Source of the DNA: Sneathiella chinensis
GTDB lineage: Bacteria > Pseudomonadota > Alphaproteobacteria > Sneathiellales > Sneathiellaceae
Length of the DNA: 64,000 nucleotides
Reading direction: 5' to 3'
Assembly (NCBI RefSeq): GCF_012720115.1
Contig: NZ_VNWN01000004.1
Location: forward strand, 434,001-498,000
In this document: positions 27,917 through 35,726 of the stretch, one piece after another
Numbering within the stretch: the stretch's first letter is position 1
Layout: each line of letters starts with the position of its first letter
Made by a program: the position numbers and the translations under genes
Notes under the pieces: model-generated
What the model was told of the DNA's origin: nothing
Seen by the model: the letters and a program-made list of their open reading frames with translations, nothing else
Database searches by the model: none

Positions 27917-30297
27917 TACCAGATTTCCTCTGCTTGTACGGGAAGGGTGGCCGGATGCCCTTCTGTCGGCAGCGACAGGGTGAAGGTGGCGCCTTGCCAG
28001 TCCCCGTTATTGTGGGCGGTCAGTGTGCCCCCCAGTGTTCTTGCGATATTATACGAAATGGACAGCCCAAGTCCCATCCCCTGTCCGACGTCCTTGGTCG
28101 AGAAAAACGGGTCGAAAACATGGGGTAGAACCGCTTCTTCAAGGCCGGATCCGGTATCGGAGAAGGACAGGGTCAGCAGTCCTGTATCCCCGGTCGTTGC
28201 GGTGATGGTCAATTCCCGTTCCTCCTTGCCCTGCATGGCGTCAAAGGCGTTGGAAATCAGGTTGATGAAGATTTGCTCAAGCCGCAGGCCGTCGGTCTGC
28301 AGGGAAAAGGCCCCTTCCGGGATTTGGCGGCTGACCGTAATGTGGTCCTGACTGATCCGGGTGCTGAACAGATCAAGGGCCCGGCCCAGACATTTTGCCG
28401 GGTCCGTGGGGGCAAAGCTGAGGTCGGGCTGCCGTGCAAGGGTGCGGAGGTGCGAAGCAAGCTCAATCATTCGAACCACCTGAACATCCATGTCCTGAAG
28501 GGCCTTGCCCGCAGAAGCAAGGTCGCCTTTGTCGATGAGCAGGGTAGCATTGTGGATCCAGTTGGAAACGGCCATCAGGGGCTGGTTCAATTCATGGGAA
28601 ATGCCCGATGCCATCTTGCCAAGGGACGCCAGCTTGCTGGCCTGTACCAGTTCCTCGCGGGTGTTGCGCAAGGATTGCTCGGCCTTTTTACGGATCATGA
28701 CCTCCTGCCGCAGTTCATCAACCACGGAGCGGAGGTCAGCGGTTCTGAGGGCAACAGTTTCTTCCAGCTTTTCCTGTGCCTGTTTGCGGTCAGTGACATC
28801 ATAAATCGTGAAAATCCGCTTGATGCCGGATCGCTGGCGAACGGTTCGGCAGGCGATGTCGCCGGGAAAACAGGTGCCGTCTCGCGTGCGGAAGGTCAGT
28901 TCGATGATGGTGGGTATCCAGGTGTCCTGCTGGCCGGGGACCGGTTCATTCCCGGCGCTCAGGAGGGCGGCAAGGGCGGGCCTGTCCTTGTCGCTGATCA
29001 GGTCCGCCATGAATTTTTCGGATTGCCCGGATATGTCGGCGGGATAGCCGAAAAGCTGCCTTGCGGTATGGCTGAAAAATTCGATCCGGCCGGCATCATC
29101 CGTCATGACCAGTCCGGCAACGGAGCTTTCGATAATGGCACGGGTCTGCTGCTCTTCCACCTCTCTGGCGGTATTGCGGAAGATGACAAGGGCGTCGGCC
29201 ATGCGGGATATCTCGTCATGACCACGGGTGTCGATCGGGGTATCCAGTTGCCCTTCGGCAATTTTCTGCATGGACTGCCCCAGTTTGGTCAGGCGCCGGA
29301 CAAGGGACCGCCGAACAAAAACAAGGCTGGCGAAAAAGGCGGTCAGGACCACCACGATCACCGCAAGGGCCAGTTGCGCCGTCCGCAGGCTGATCAGGTT
29401 GCGGGCGGTGTCGGTCGCTTCCTTGATGGCATCTTCCGTTCGCTTGACGGTCAGGGACAGGACCAGCCTGATCTGGGTAATCTTGACCTGTATCTTGTCC
29501 AGTTCGCGGGTGGCGTTCTCTTCGGTTTGAAGTTGCTGTTCCTTCAAATGGACCAGATTTTGATCCCCGTGGATGTGGGATGTAAAACGGCTGACGGCTT
29601 TCTGGACATAACTTGGCATTTGGGCGGCCGTGTCCGTCATGTCCTTTTCAAGTTGTCGCAACTGGTGCACAGAGGCTGAAAACCCTTCAACGGACAGGGT
29701 GTTCAGATCGTTGGACAGAATGTCGTGAAAGCGGTTCGACAGACGGTCCAGCGAGACAAGTTCGCTGCCCACGGTTGTGCGGATGGAGGCCATGTTGGAG
29801 AGCAGCTTTTGCAGGTGCCGGTGATCGGCCTGAAGCAGGGCCTGTCGGTCCTGCTGAAAACGCAGCAGGCGGATGCGATACTGGGCCGAGGTGTTCAGCA
29901 GGGTAAGGCTGGTTTTCAGGCGTTCAACCAGATCGTCAATGCGCCCCTTGTTGTCTTCATCCAGACCTTCCCGTTCGTAGGCGATATTCAGGATGCCCAT
30001 CCGGTTCAGGTAATCATTCAGACGGCCATAGATGGCGCGCCGCTGGGCCTCGTCCGGGGCGCGGGCCAGTGTTGGTCCCGCCTCATGGAAGCTGTTGGCA
30101 ATACCAAGCAGGTTGATGGACTTGGCAAGCGAAGGGGTGCGGACCTCACTGAATTCGGTGATCTGGTCCCCCAGTTCCTCAAACGCCAGCCAGGACAGGA
30201 CAAGGGTGCCGATCATGACCGAGCAGATGACCGCAAATGCCAGATTGACCTTGGCCCCAATACCGCGAGGAATAAATCTTGGCGAAAAACTGCGCAT
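27916..30297 (-). CDS. sensor histidine kinase (TorS-like sensor - HAMP - PAS - DctB-like kinase)
   Basis: A 793-residue inner-membrane kinase. TM1 is at about 17-38; a long, almost wholly helical periplasmic domain spans about 40-303; TM2 at 305-328; HAMP to about 381; PAS about 385-505; a coiled coil; HisKA with H568 in SGISHELNQPLMAVSNW; ATPase with DTGSGLE and GMGLGLSIS. The HELNQPL box is that of DctB-type kinases. The size and helical make-up of the sensor recall TorS, which reads its ligand through a periplasmic binding protein. The frame runs upstream to 30474, but ATG 30297 has AAGGAAG at 5 nt. It pairs with the overlapping regulator gene and diverges from phnD. Confidence 0.9.
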   Translation of the reverse strand: MRSFSPRFIPRGIGAKVNLAFAVICSVMIGTLVLSWLAFEELGDQITEFSEVRTPSLAKSINLLGIANSFHEAGPTLARAPDEAQRRAIYGRLNDYLNRMGILNIAYEREGLDEDNKGRIDDLVERLKTSLTLLNTSAQYRIRLLRFQQDRQALLQADHRHLQKLLSNMASIRTTVGSELVSLDRLSNRFHDILSNDLNTLSVEGFSASVHQLRQLEKDMTDTAAQMPSYVQKAVSRFTSHIHGDQNLVHLKEQQLQTEENATRELDKIQVKITQIRLVLSLTVKRTEDAIKEATDTARNLISLRTAQLALAVIVVVLTAFFASLVFVRRSLVRRLTKLGQSMQKIAEGQLDTPIDTRGHDEISRMADALVIFRNTAREVEEQQTRAIIESSVAGLVMTDDAGRIEFFSHTARQLFGYPADISGQSEKFMADLISDKDRPALAALLSAGNEPVPGQQDTWIPTIIELTFRTRDGTCFPGDIACRTVRQRSGIKRIFTIYDVTDRKQAQEKLEETVALRTADLRSVVDELRQEVMIRKKAEQSLRNTREELVQASKLASLGKMASGISHELNQPLMAVSNWIHNATLLIDKGDLASAGKALQDMDVQVVRMIELASHLRTLARQPDLSFAPTDPAKCLGRALDLFSTRISQDHITVSRQIPEGAFSLQTDGLRLEQIFINLISNAFDAMQGKEERELTITATTGDTGLLTLSFSDTGSGLEEAVLPHVFDPFFSTKDVGQGMGLGLSISYNIARTLGGTLTAHNNGDWQGATFTLSLPTEGHPATLPVQAEEIW

Positions 30298-30407
30298 CTG
30301 CTTCCTTGACTGACCCGTGATTTCCCTAGTTTTAGGGCGCATTGGGCCCTGCCTGCAAGTGTTTCGGTGGTTGGGCGCGGTGGGGAGGAGAGGGGCGAGG
30401 AATAAAA

Positions 30408-30458
30408 TCTGACAAATTTGGCAGATTGTTTGTTTTTCGGCCTGCCAAAATTGTCCGA
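30408..30458. promoter_or_regulatory. twin 18-bp dyads, probable enhancer sites (UAS)
   Basis: TCTGACAAATTTGGCAGA (30408-30425) is a palindrome with a single mismatched pair. CCTGCCAAAATTGTCCGA (30441-30458) matches the reverse complement of the first at 15 of 18 positions. The centres are 33 bp apart (about three turns) and lie 120 and 87 bp upstream of the -24 GG of the sigma54 promoter, the usual range for NtrC-family enhancers. A related half-site, TTTGCCAAACT, overlaps the -24 box (30525-30535). Confidence 0.7.
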
Positions 30459-30533
30459 ATGTGTCGCCGGTCACAGAATTAAGCTAACGTAATAAAGTTA
30501 TAAAATCAGAACCTTGTTTGATTGTTTGCCAAA

Positions 30534-30550
30534 CTGGCGCAATCCTTGCT
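30534..30550 (+). promoter_or_regulatory. sigma54 (-24/-12) promoter of phnD
   Basis: CTGGCGCAATCCTTGCT agrees with YTGGCACGRNNNTTGCW at 15 of 17 positions, including the GG at -24 and GC at -12 with exact spacing. Transcription would start near 30562, about 70 nt ahead of the phnD ATG. Confidence 0.8.
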
Positions 30551-30633
30551 GATGCGAAATGGAATGCCTGTAGCATCGCACGAAGAGGTGTGGGCAGTTC
30601 AAGATGGAAAGAAATCAAGGGAGGATCGTTGTA

Positions 30634-31650
30634 ATGCGTTCCAAATTATTGCTTTGTGCTGCTGTTGGCGGCGCCATGATCATGGGAGCTTCTGCTCCTG
30701 CTTTTGCGGATGAAAACTGTCCGCGTGGTTCACTCGATACACTCTATTGTGACGTTGACGGGGACCTTGTCGCCGACTCACCGACCGATGAGTCCAAGTG
30801 GAAAGACCCGAGCACGCTGGTCTTTACCTATACTCCGGTTGAAGATCCGGCTGTATATCGTGACGCATTTGCCGATTTCCAGGAGTATCTGTCCAAGGCA
30901 ACTGGCAAGAAGGTTGTCTATTACACCGTTCAGTCCAACTCTGCTGAAATTGAAGCCATGCGCTCCGGCCGTCTGCATATCGCCGGCTTCTCCACCGGTC
31001 CGACCGGCTTCGCCGTCAACCTTGCCGGTGCGGTTCCGATCGCTGTTAAAGGGACACCGGACGGGTTCCAGGGCTATAACCTGATTATGATCACCCGCAA
31101 GGACAGCGGTATCAAATCCCTTGCCGACCTGAAGGGCAAGAAGGTTGCGCATACCTCTCCTTCCTCCAACTCCGGCAACCTGGCGCCGCGCGCCCTGCTG
31201 CCTGATGAAGGTCTGGTTCCGGGCGAAGATTACGAAATCGTTTTCTCCGGCAAGCATGACCAGTCCGTCATGGGCGTTGTCTCCGGTGACTATGATGCCG
31301 CTCCGGTTGCATCCGACGTTTACACCCGGATGGTTGCCCGTGGTGTCGTGAACGGCGACGAGATCGAGGTTCTGTATCGCAGCCCGAAATTCCCGACCTC
31401 CTCCTTTGCCTATGCACATGACCTGCACCCGGACCTGGTTCGGAAGATTGTCGGTGCTTTCCACACCTATCGTTTCCCGAAGCCCATGCAGGACGCCTTC
31501 AAGGGCGCGGATCGTTTCTACCCGATCACCTACAAGGCTGACTGGGACGTGATCCGCACAATCGCTAACGCAACCGGCGCTTCCTATGACCGTAAGGGTC
31601 TGGACGCAATGGCCGCGAAGGAAGCGGAAAAGAAAGCCAAGAAAAAGTAA
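30634..31650 (+). CDS. phnD: PhnD-family phosphonate/phosphite-type substrate-binding protein
   Basis: A periplasmic binding protein of 338 residues with a clear signal peptide (cleavage after APAFA, residue 25). The PhnD core is present: VEDPAVYRDAFADFQEYLSKATG, SNSAEIEAMRSGRLHIAGFSTG, and SPSSNSGNLAPRALL. Before it lies an extension with C29 and C39 and an acidic DVDGDLVAD (40-48) that looks like a calcium-loop motif. The C-terminus is a Lys/Ala-rich helix. Start ATG 30634 follows GGGAGG. It heads the importer genes and is driven by the sigma54 promoter. The substrate may be a phosphonate, phosphite or a similar oxyanion; there is no catabolic gene to decide. Confidence 0.88.
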   Translation: MRSKLLLCAAVGGAMIMGASAPAFADENCPRGSLDTLYCDVDGDLVADSPTDESKWKDPSTLVFTYTPVEDPAVYRDAFADFQEYLSKATGKKVVYYTVQSNSAEIEAMRSGRLHIAGFSTGPTGFAVNLAGAVPIAVKGTPDGFQGYNLIMITRKDSGIKSLADLKGKKVAHTSPSSNSGNLAPRALLPDEGLVPGEDYEIVFSGKHDQSVMGVVSGDYDAAPVASDVYTRMVARGVVNGDEIEVLYRSPKFPTSSFAYAHDLHPDLVRKIVGAFHTYRFPKPMQDAFKGADRFYPITYKADWDVIRTIANATGASYDRKGLDAMAAKEAEKKAKKK

Positions 31651-31660
31651 CGCATGACGG

Positions 31661-31730
31661 GGTCAGGTTGGAATTACCGGCCTGACCTTGTTTTCGGGTG
31701 GGACAGCCTGTCGTTTCCGGCCTGCTGTCC
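31661..31730 (+). other. two intercistronic hairpins between phnD and phnC
   Basis: GGTCAGG (31661-31667) pairs with CCTGACC (31681-31687), followed by TTGTTTT. Then GGACAGC (31701-31707) pairs with GCTGTCC (31724-31730). Such elements after binding-protein genes often leave the first gene more abundant than the membrane components, by partial termination or by protecting the phnD 3' end. Confidence 0.6.
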
Positions 31731-31811
31731 GCCCTTGATTAGTTATTGAATTACGCCCCTTCTTCGGATCGGTTTCGGGCCGTCAGGGGGTCAGTTGACA
31801 GGAAATCAATT

Positions 31812-32615
31812 ATGAATCAAACGGCTGCCTCGTCTTTGGCACATGCGGATGCTGAGACGTCCCGTGCACTTGTCATCAAGAATCTTGTTAAGGAATATAC
31901 TCCGGGGAAACCGGTTCTCTCCGGTATTTCACTTGAACTGGAAGCCCGGGGCATCACGGCCATCATCGGGCCTTCCGGAACCGGTAAAAGTACCCTGATC
32001 CGGTGCATCAATCGTCTGGTTGATCCGACCAAGGGGGAAATCCTGTTCAAGGGGAAGGACCTGGCAAAACTGAGCGGCAAGCAACTGCGCCTTGCCCGCC
32101 GTCATATCGGCATGGTTTTTCAGGAATATAACCTTCTGGAACGCCTGTCCGTCATGGAAAACGTTCTGAGTGGACGGCTTGGATATGTGTCCCCGTTCCG
32201 CGCCTGGCTGCGGAAATTCTCGGAGGCGGACATGCAGCGCGCCTTTGAACTTCTGGATCAGGTTGGCATGGCAGACTTCGCCGACCAGCGGGCCGATGCC
32301 CTGTCCGGTGGTCAGCGCCAGCGTGTCGCCATTGCCCGCGCCCTGATGCAGTCCCCGGATATTCTTCTGGCCGACGAGCCGACCTCCAGCCTTGACCCGA
32401 AAACCTCGGTTGAAATTCTGGACCTGATGACGGAACAGGCGAAAATTCGCAACATCCCGGTTGTCATCAACATCCACGACGTGACACTCGCCAAGCGGTT
32501 TGCCGATCGCATCGTTGGCATGTCTTCCGGTCACGTGGTTTATGATGGCGCCCCGGACGGATTGCAGGACGAGCATCTCAAGGCCATCTACGGCGGCGAG
32601 GACTGGCTGTCATGA
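31812..32615 (+). CDS. phnC: PhnC-like ABC transporter ATP-binding protein
   Basis: A 267-residue ABC ATPase that powers the importer. Walker A is GPSGTGKS at 53-60, the Q-loop is [13 protein letters not shown], the signature is [15 protein letters not shown], and Walker B is [13 protein letters not shown]. The block [23 protein letters not shown] is typical of PhnC proteins. ATG 31812 has AGGAAA upstream; a longer frame from 31746 lacks a start signal. It overlaps the first permease by 4 nt (ATGA). Confidence 0.93.
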   Translation: MNQTAASSLAHADAETSRALVIKNLVKEYTPGKPVLSGISLELEARGITAIIGPSGTGKSTLIRCINRLVDPTKGEILFKGKDLAKLSGKQLRLARRHIGMVFQEYNLLERLSVMENVLSGRLGYVSPFRAWLRKFSEADMQRAFELLDQVGMADFADQRADALSGGQRQRVAIARALMQSPDILLADEPTSSLDPKTSVEILDLMTEQAKIRNIPVVINIHDVTLAKRFADRIVGMSSGHVVYDGAPDGLQDEHLKAIYGGEDWLS

Positions 32616-33412
32616 CGTCATCCGATACCACCACTGCCGTGCAGAGGAGATACAAGCCAAAGCGCAACTGGCTGGCGACGATCTCCTATATCCTGCTCGG
32701 GGTTTATCTGGTTTACGTCCTCAGCCTGTTTGACGTGAACACAGGCCGCCTTGCAGACGGGATGGAGCATGGCGCCAACTTTCTGGGCCGGATGTTCCCG
32801 CCCAACTTTGAACGCTACAATCTGCTGATCGAAGGTTTGCTCGAAAGTATGCAGATTGCCATCATCGCCACCACCGCCGGGGTCGTTCTGTCCTTGCCGG
32901 TTGGTTTTCTGGCGGCACGCAACCTGATGCCTGCCTGGGTGACCTGGCCTGCGCGTCTTCTGATTGTGGCCTGTCGGTCCTTCCACCCGGTGATTGTTGC
33001 GATCCTGTTCGTGAAGGCCGTTGGCTTTGGTGCCCTGGCGGGTACTTTGGCGCTGGTGGTTGCTTCCATCGGCTTCATTGCCAAACTGTTTGCCGAGGCG
33101 ATCGAGGAAATTTCCCTGAAGCAAATCGAGGCCATCCGGGCCACGGGCGCCCCGTTCGGCAGCGTGATCATTTTTGGTGTTCTGCCGCAGGTCATGGGCC
33201 GCTTTATCGGTTTCACCTCCTACCAGCTTGATTCCAATCTCAGAAACTCGACCATGGTCGGGATCGTCGGTGCCGGTGGCATCGGGGGCACCTTGTTTGC
33301 TGCCTTCCAGCGGTTCGACTACGACTTTGTATCTGCGATCCTGATCTCCATTATTGCGCTGATCATGGCAGCAGAAGGCATCAACAACATCATGAGGAGG
33401 CTTTATCGATGA
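32612..33412 (+). CDS. phnE: PhnE-like ABC transporter permease 1
   Basis: A 266-residue inner-membrane permease with about six helices. The ABC-interacting EAA loop is [34 protein letters not shown], as in PhnE. It is translationally coupled to both neighbours through ATGA overlaps. With the second permease it likely forms a heterodimeric channel. Confidence 0.93.
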   Translation: MTSSDTTTAVQRRYKPKRNWLATISYILLGVYLVYVLSLFDVNTGRLADGMEHGANFLGRMFPPNFERYNLLIEGLLESMQIAIIATTAGVVLSLPVGFLAARNLMPAWVTWPARLLIVACRSFHPVIVAILFVKAVGFGALAGTLALVVASIGFIAKLFAEAIEEISLKQIEAIRATGAPFGSVIIFGVLPQVMGRFIGFTSYQLDSNLRNSTMVGIVGAGGIGGTLFAAFQRFDYDFVSAILISIIALIMAAEGINNIMRRLYR

Positions 33413-34230
33413 GCGAGAATACGGCTAACGCCTCTTTCATGGAAAAGAGGACCTGGTCCCGCTTCACCCCCATGGAACGGACCGCCCGGTTCCTGTTCTA
33501 TTTCGTAACGGTTGCCGCCATCGTTGTGTCTGCACAGACCATCGAAATTATCCCGGAATTCCTGATGGATGCCCCGGAGCAGATTGGTGACATGTTCAAC
33601 CGCATGTGGCCGCCGGCCCTCAGCTATTATCCAGACAGCATTCACGAGGCGCTGCTGGAAACCATCCATATCGCCACCCTTGGCACCTTGATCGCGCTTA
33701 TTCTTGCGGTCCCTGTCGGGGTTATGGTTGCCGAGAACGTGACCAAGAATAAGTTCCTGAACTGGTTCGGTCGCCTGATCCTTGTGTCTTCACGCAGCAT
33801 CAACTCCCTCGTCTGGGCGCTGTTGTTCGTTGCCATCCTCGGCCCGGGACCGCTGGCGGGTGCCTTTGCCATTGCCTTCCGGTCTGTCGGTTTTGTCGGC
33901 AAGCTGTTCGGTGAGGCGCTGGAGGAAAGTCACAAGGGGCCCATTGAGGCGCTGGAGGCAAGTGGTTCCCCGTGGTTCAGCACCATGATGATGGGGTACT
34001 GGCCGCAGGTCCTGCCCACATTCTGGTCGGTTGCCCTGTTCCGCTGGGACATCAACCTGCGCGAATCCGCTGTCCTTGGCCTTGTCGGTGCCGGTGGTAT
34101 CGGTGTGGCCCTGAACACGGCACTGGAGCTGTTCTATTGGGATCGTGTCGCCATGGTGCTGATCAGCATGCTGGTGGTTGTCGGTCTGGTGGAGCTTCTG
34201 GTGACCCAGATCAGAAAGCGCATTATCTGA
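33409..34230 (+). CDS. phnE: PhnE-like ABC transporter permease 2
   Basis: A second PhnE-type permease of 273 residues, with EAA loop EALEESHKGPIEALEASGSPWFSTMMMGYWPQVL. Its long N-terminal part includes a periplasmic segment (IEIIPEFLMDAPEQIGDMFNRMWPPA). It differs enough from permease 1 to be an old duplication. Last gene of the importer operon, followed by a strong terminator, so no enzyme gene is co-transcribed. Confidence 0.93.
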   Translation: MSENTANASFMEKRTWSRFTPMERTARFLFYFVTVAAIVVSAQTIEIIPEFLMDAPEQIGDMFNRMWPPALSYYPDSIHEALLETIHIATLGTLIALILAVPVGVMVAENVTKNKFLNWFGRLILVSSRSINSLVWALLFVAILGPGPLAGAFAIAFRSVGFVGKLFGEALEESHKGPIEALEASGSPWFSTMMMGYWPQVLPTFWSVALFRWDINLRESAVLGLVGAGGIGVALNTALELFYWDRVAMVLISMLVVVGLVELLVTQIRKRII

Positions 34231-34271
34231 TCCTTCTATCGGAAAAAAGCAGGTTTGATCCTGTTTGATGG

Positions 34272-34306
34272 AAAGCCCGGTTCATGTCTTGAGCCGGGCT
34301 TTTTTT
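34272..34306 (+). terminator. intrinsic terminator of the phn operon
   Basis: Stem AGCCCGGTTCA / TGAGCCGGGCT (one G-T pair) with a short loop, followed by T7. Confidence 0.92.
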
Positions 34307-34379
34307 ATAACCGCGGTTATGTTTTTATTTGAGCATTATTAAATGAGGATATACCATCTGGGGTGGAGGCGCAGTCTGG

Positions 34380-35717
34380 ATGCCCATACGGGATATTGAT
34401 ATTGCGGCAACGTTCCGAAAGGCGGAGCAAGCCGGCTTGAGAGTGGCCTTGAAAGGCCGGTTGATTGCGATCGCCATTATCGGCACTTTCTTTGTGCTGT
34501 CGCGCATGATGGACCCGGATATCGCCCTAGGATATCTGATCGCCTTTTCCGGTTTTTTTCTGTTGGGGGCCCTGCATCTGAAGCTGCTGGGGTCGCGGTT
34601 TGACTGTTACTGGGTCAAATATATCTTCGTGACCATTGATTTCGCGGTTTTTGCGGCCCTGATGGCGACGCAAAAGGTATATCAGTATATGGACCTGCCC
34701 GTTGTCATGAATTTCCGTCTGACCTATTTCCCCTTCCTGTATCTGGTGCTGGCCATGGCGGCGTTCAGCCTGTCCCCGTGGCTTGTCCTGTGGGCCGGTG
34801 GGGTCGGGGTGGTGGCATGGCTGGGGGCTTGGCTCTGGGCCATTCGGGACATGCCGGTTCGGTTCGATTGGCAGGATATCGGGGCGCAGCCGGACAAGGA
34901 AACCTTTCTTTATATCTTCTTCAACGAGAACTTCATTGGATTGGGTAGCCGGGTGCAGGAAAGCATTGCCTTCCTGATTGTCGCGGTCCTGATTTCCATG
35001 GTCATCTGGCGGGCCCGCAATACGGTGTTCCGGCAACTGGAACTGGATCAGGAACGCCAGACGATCACCGAGGTGTTCTCGCAATATGTGCCGGAGGAAA
35101 TTGCCAACGCCCTGATTGCCGACAAGGGTTTGCTGGAACCGGTAGAGCGGGAGGCCACGGTCCTGTTCGTGGATATCGCAGGCTTTACAAAAATGACGGA
35201 GGATGATGGCCCCCAGCGGATTGTCAGGGTCCTGAACGAGTATTTCGACGGGGCAACGGCCATAATCTCGCGCCATCAGGGGGTGGTGACCAGTTTTATT
35301 GGCGATGCGATTATGGCAACCTTCAACCTGCCGGTGGAAGACCCGGATCATGCCCGCCACGCCATTGACGCGGCCCATGATATTCTGGCGCTGGTGGAGA
35401 GGGCGCGGTTCGATGGGAAAAAGCTGGATGTCCGGATTGGCCTTAGCACCGGTCCTGTGATCGGGGGCAGTATCGGCGGTGCCGGACGGCAGAGCTATAC
35501 GGTGTATGGCGATACGGTCAATCTTGCCTCGCGGCTTGAGGGCATGAACAAGGAGCAGGGAACCCGCCTTCTGATGACGGAAACAACCGTCGAAGCGGCG
35601 GGCCATCAGGCCGCCGAAAAGGTGGGTGAGTTGCCGGTTCGGGGATTGGCCCGGCCAGTGAGTGTGTTCAGGAGTTCGGCCTCGTCCCCATCCCCCAGCC
35701 CCATCGCTGGTCCGTGA
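34380..35717 (+). CDS. membrane-bound class III adenylate/guanylate cyclase
   Basis: A 445-residue protein with six hydrophobic helices (about 26-43, 48-68, 78-95, 113-130, 134-154, 193-210), a short coiled linker, and a C-terminal class III cyclase domain (about 255-430). The metal-binding aspartates are D265 in VLFVDIAGFT and D309 in SFIGDAIMATFN; VYGDTVNLASRLE carries the adenine/transition-state residues. The product is most likely cAMP. The six-helix domain has no similarity to a sensor I recognise. The final 15 residues are Ser/Pro-rich. It stands alone between the phn terminator and a convergent kinase gene. Confidence 0.9.
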   Translation: MPIRDIDIAATFRKAEQAGLRVALKGRLIAIAIIGTFFVLSRMMDPDIALGYLIAFSGFFLLGALHLKLLGSRFDCYWVKYIFVTIDFAVFAALMATQKVYQYMDLPVVMNFRLTYFPFLYLVLAMAAFSLSPWLVLWAGGVGVVAWLGAWLWAIRDMPVRFDWQDIGAQPDKETFLYIFFNENFIGLGSRVQESIAFLIVAVLISMVIWRARNTVFRQLELDQERQTITEVFSQYVPEEIANALIADKGLLEPVEREATVLFVDIAGFTKMTEDDGPQRIVRVLNEYFDGATAIISRHQGVVTSFIGDAIMATFNLPVEDPDHARHAIDAAHDILALVERARFDGKKLDVRIGLSTGPVIGGSIGGAGRQSYTVYGDTVNLASRLEGMNKEQGTRLLMTETTVEAAGHQAAEKVGELPVRGLARPVSVFRSSASSPSPSPIAGP

Positions 35718-35726
35718 GGGAGACGA

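Noticed and set aside
30634-34230. Reading the phn genes as part of a C-P lyase operon
   Set aside because: No phnG-M, phnW, phnX or ptx genes occur in the window and the operon is closed by a terminator.
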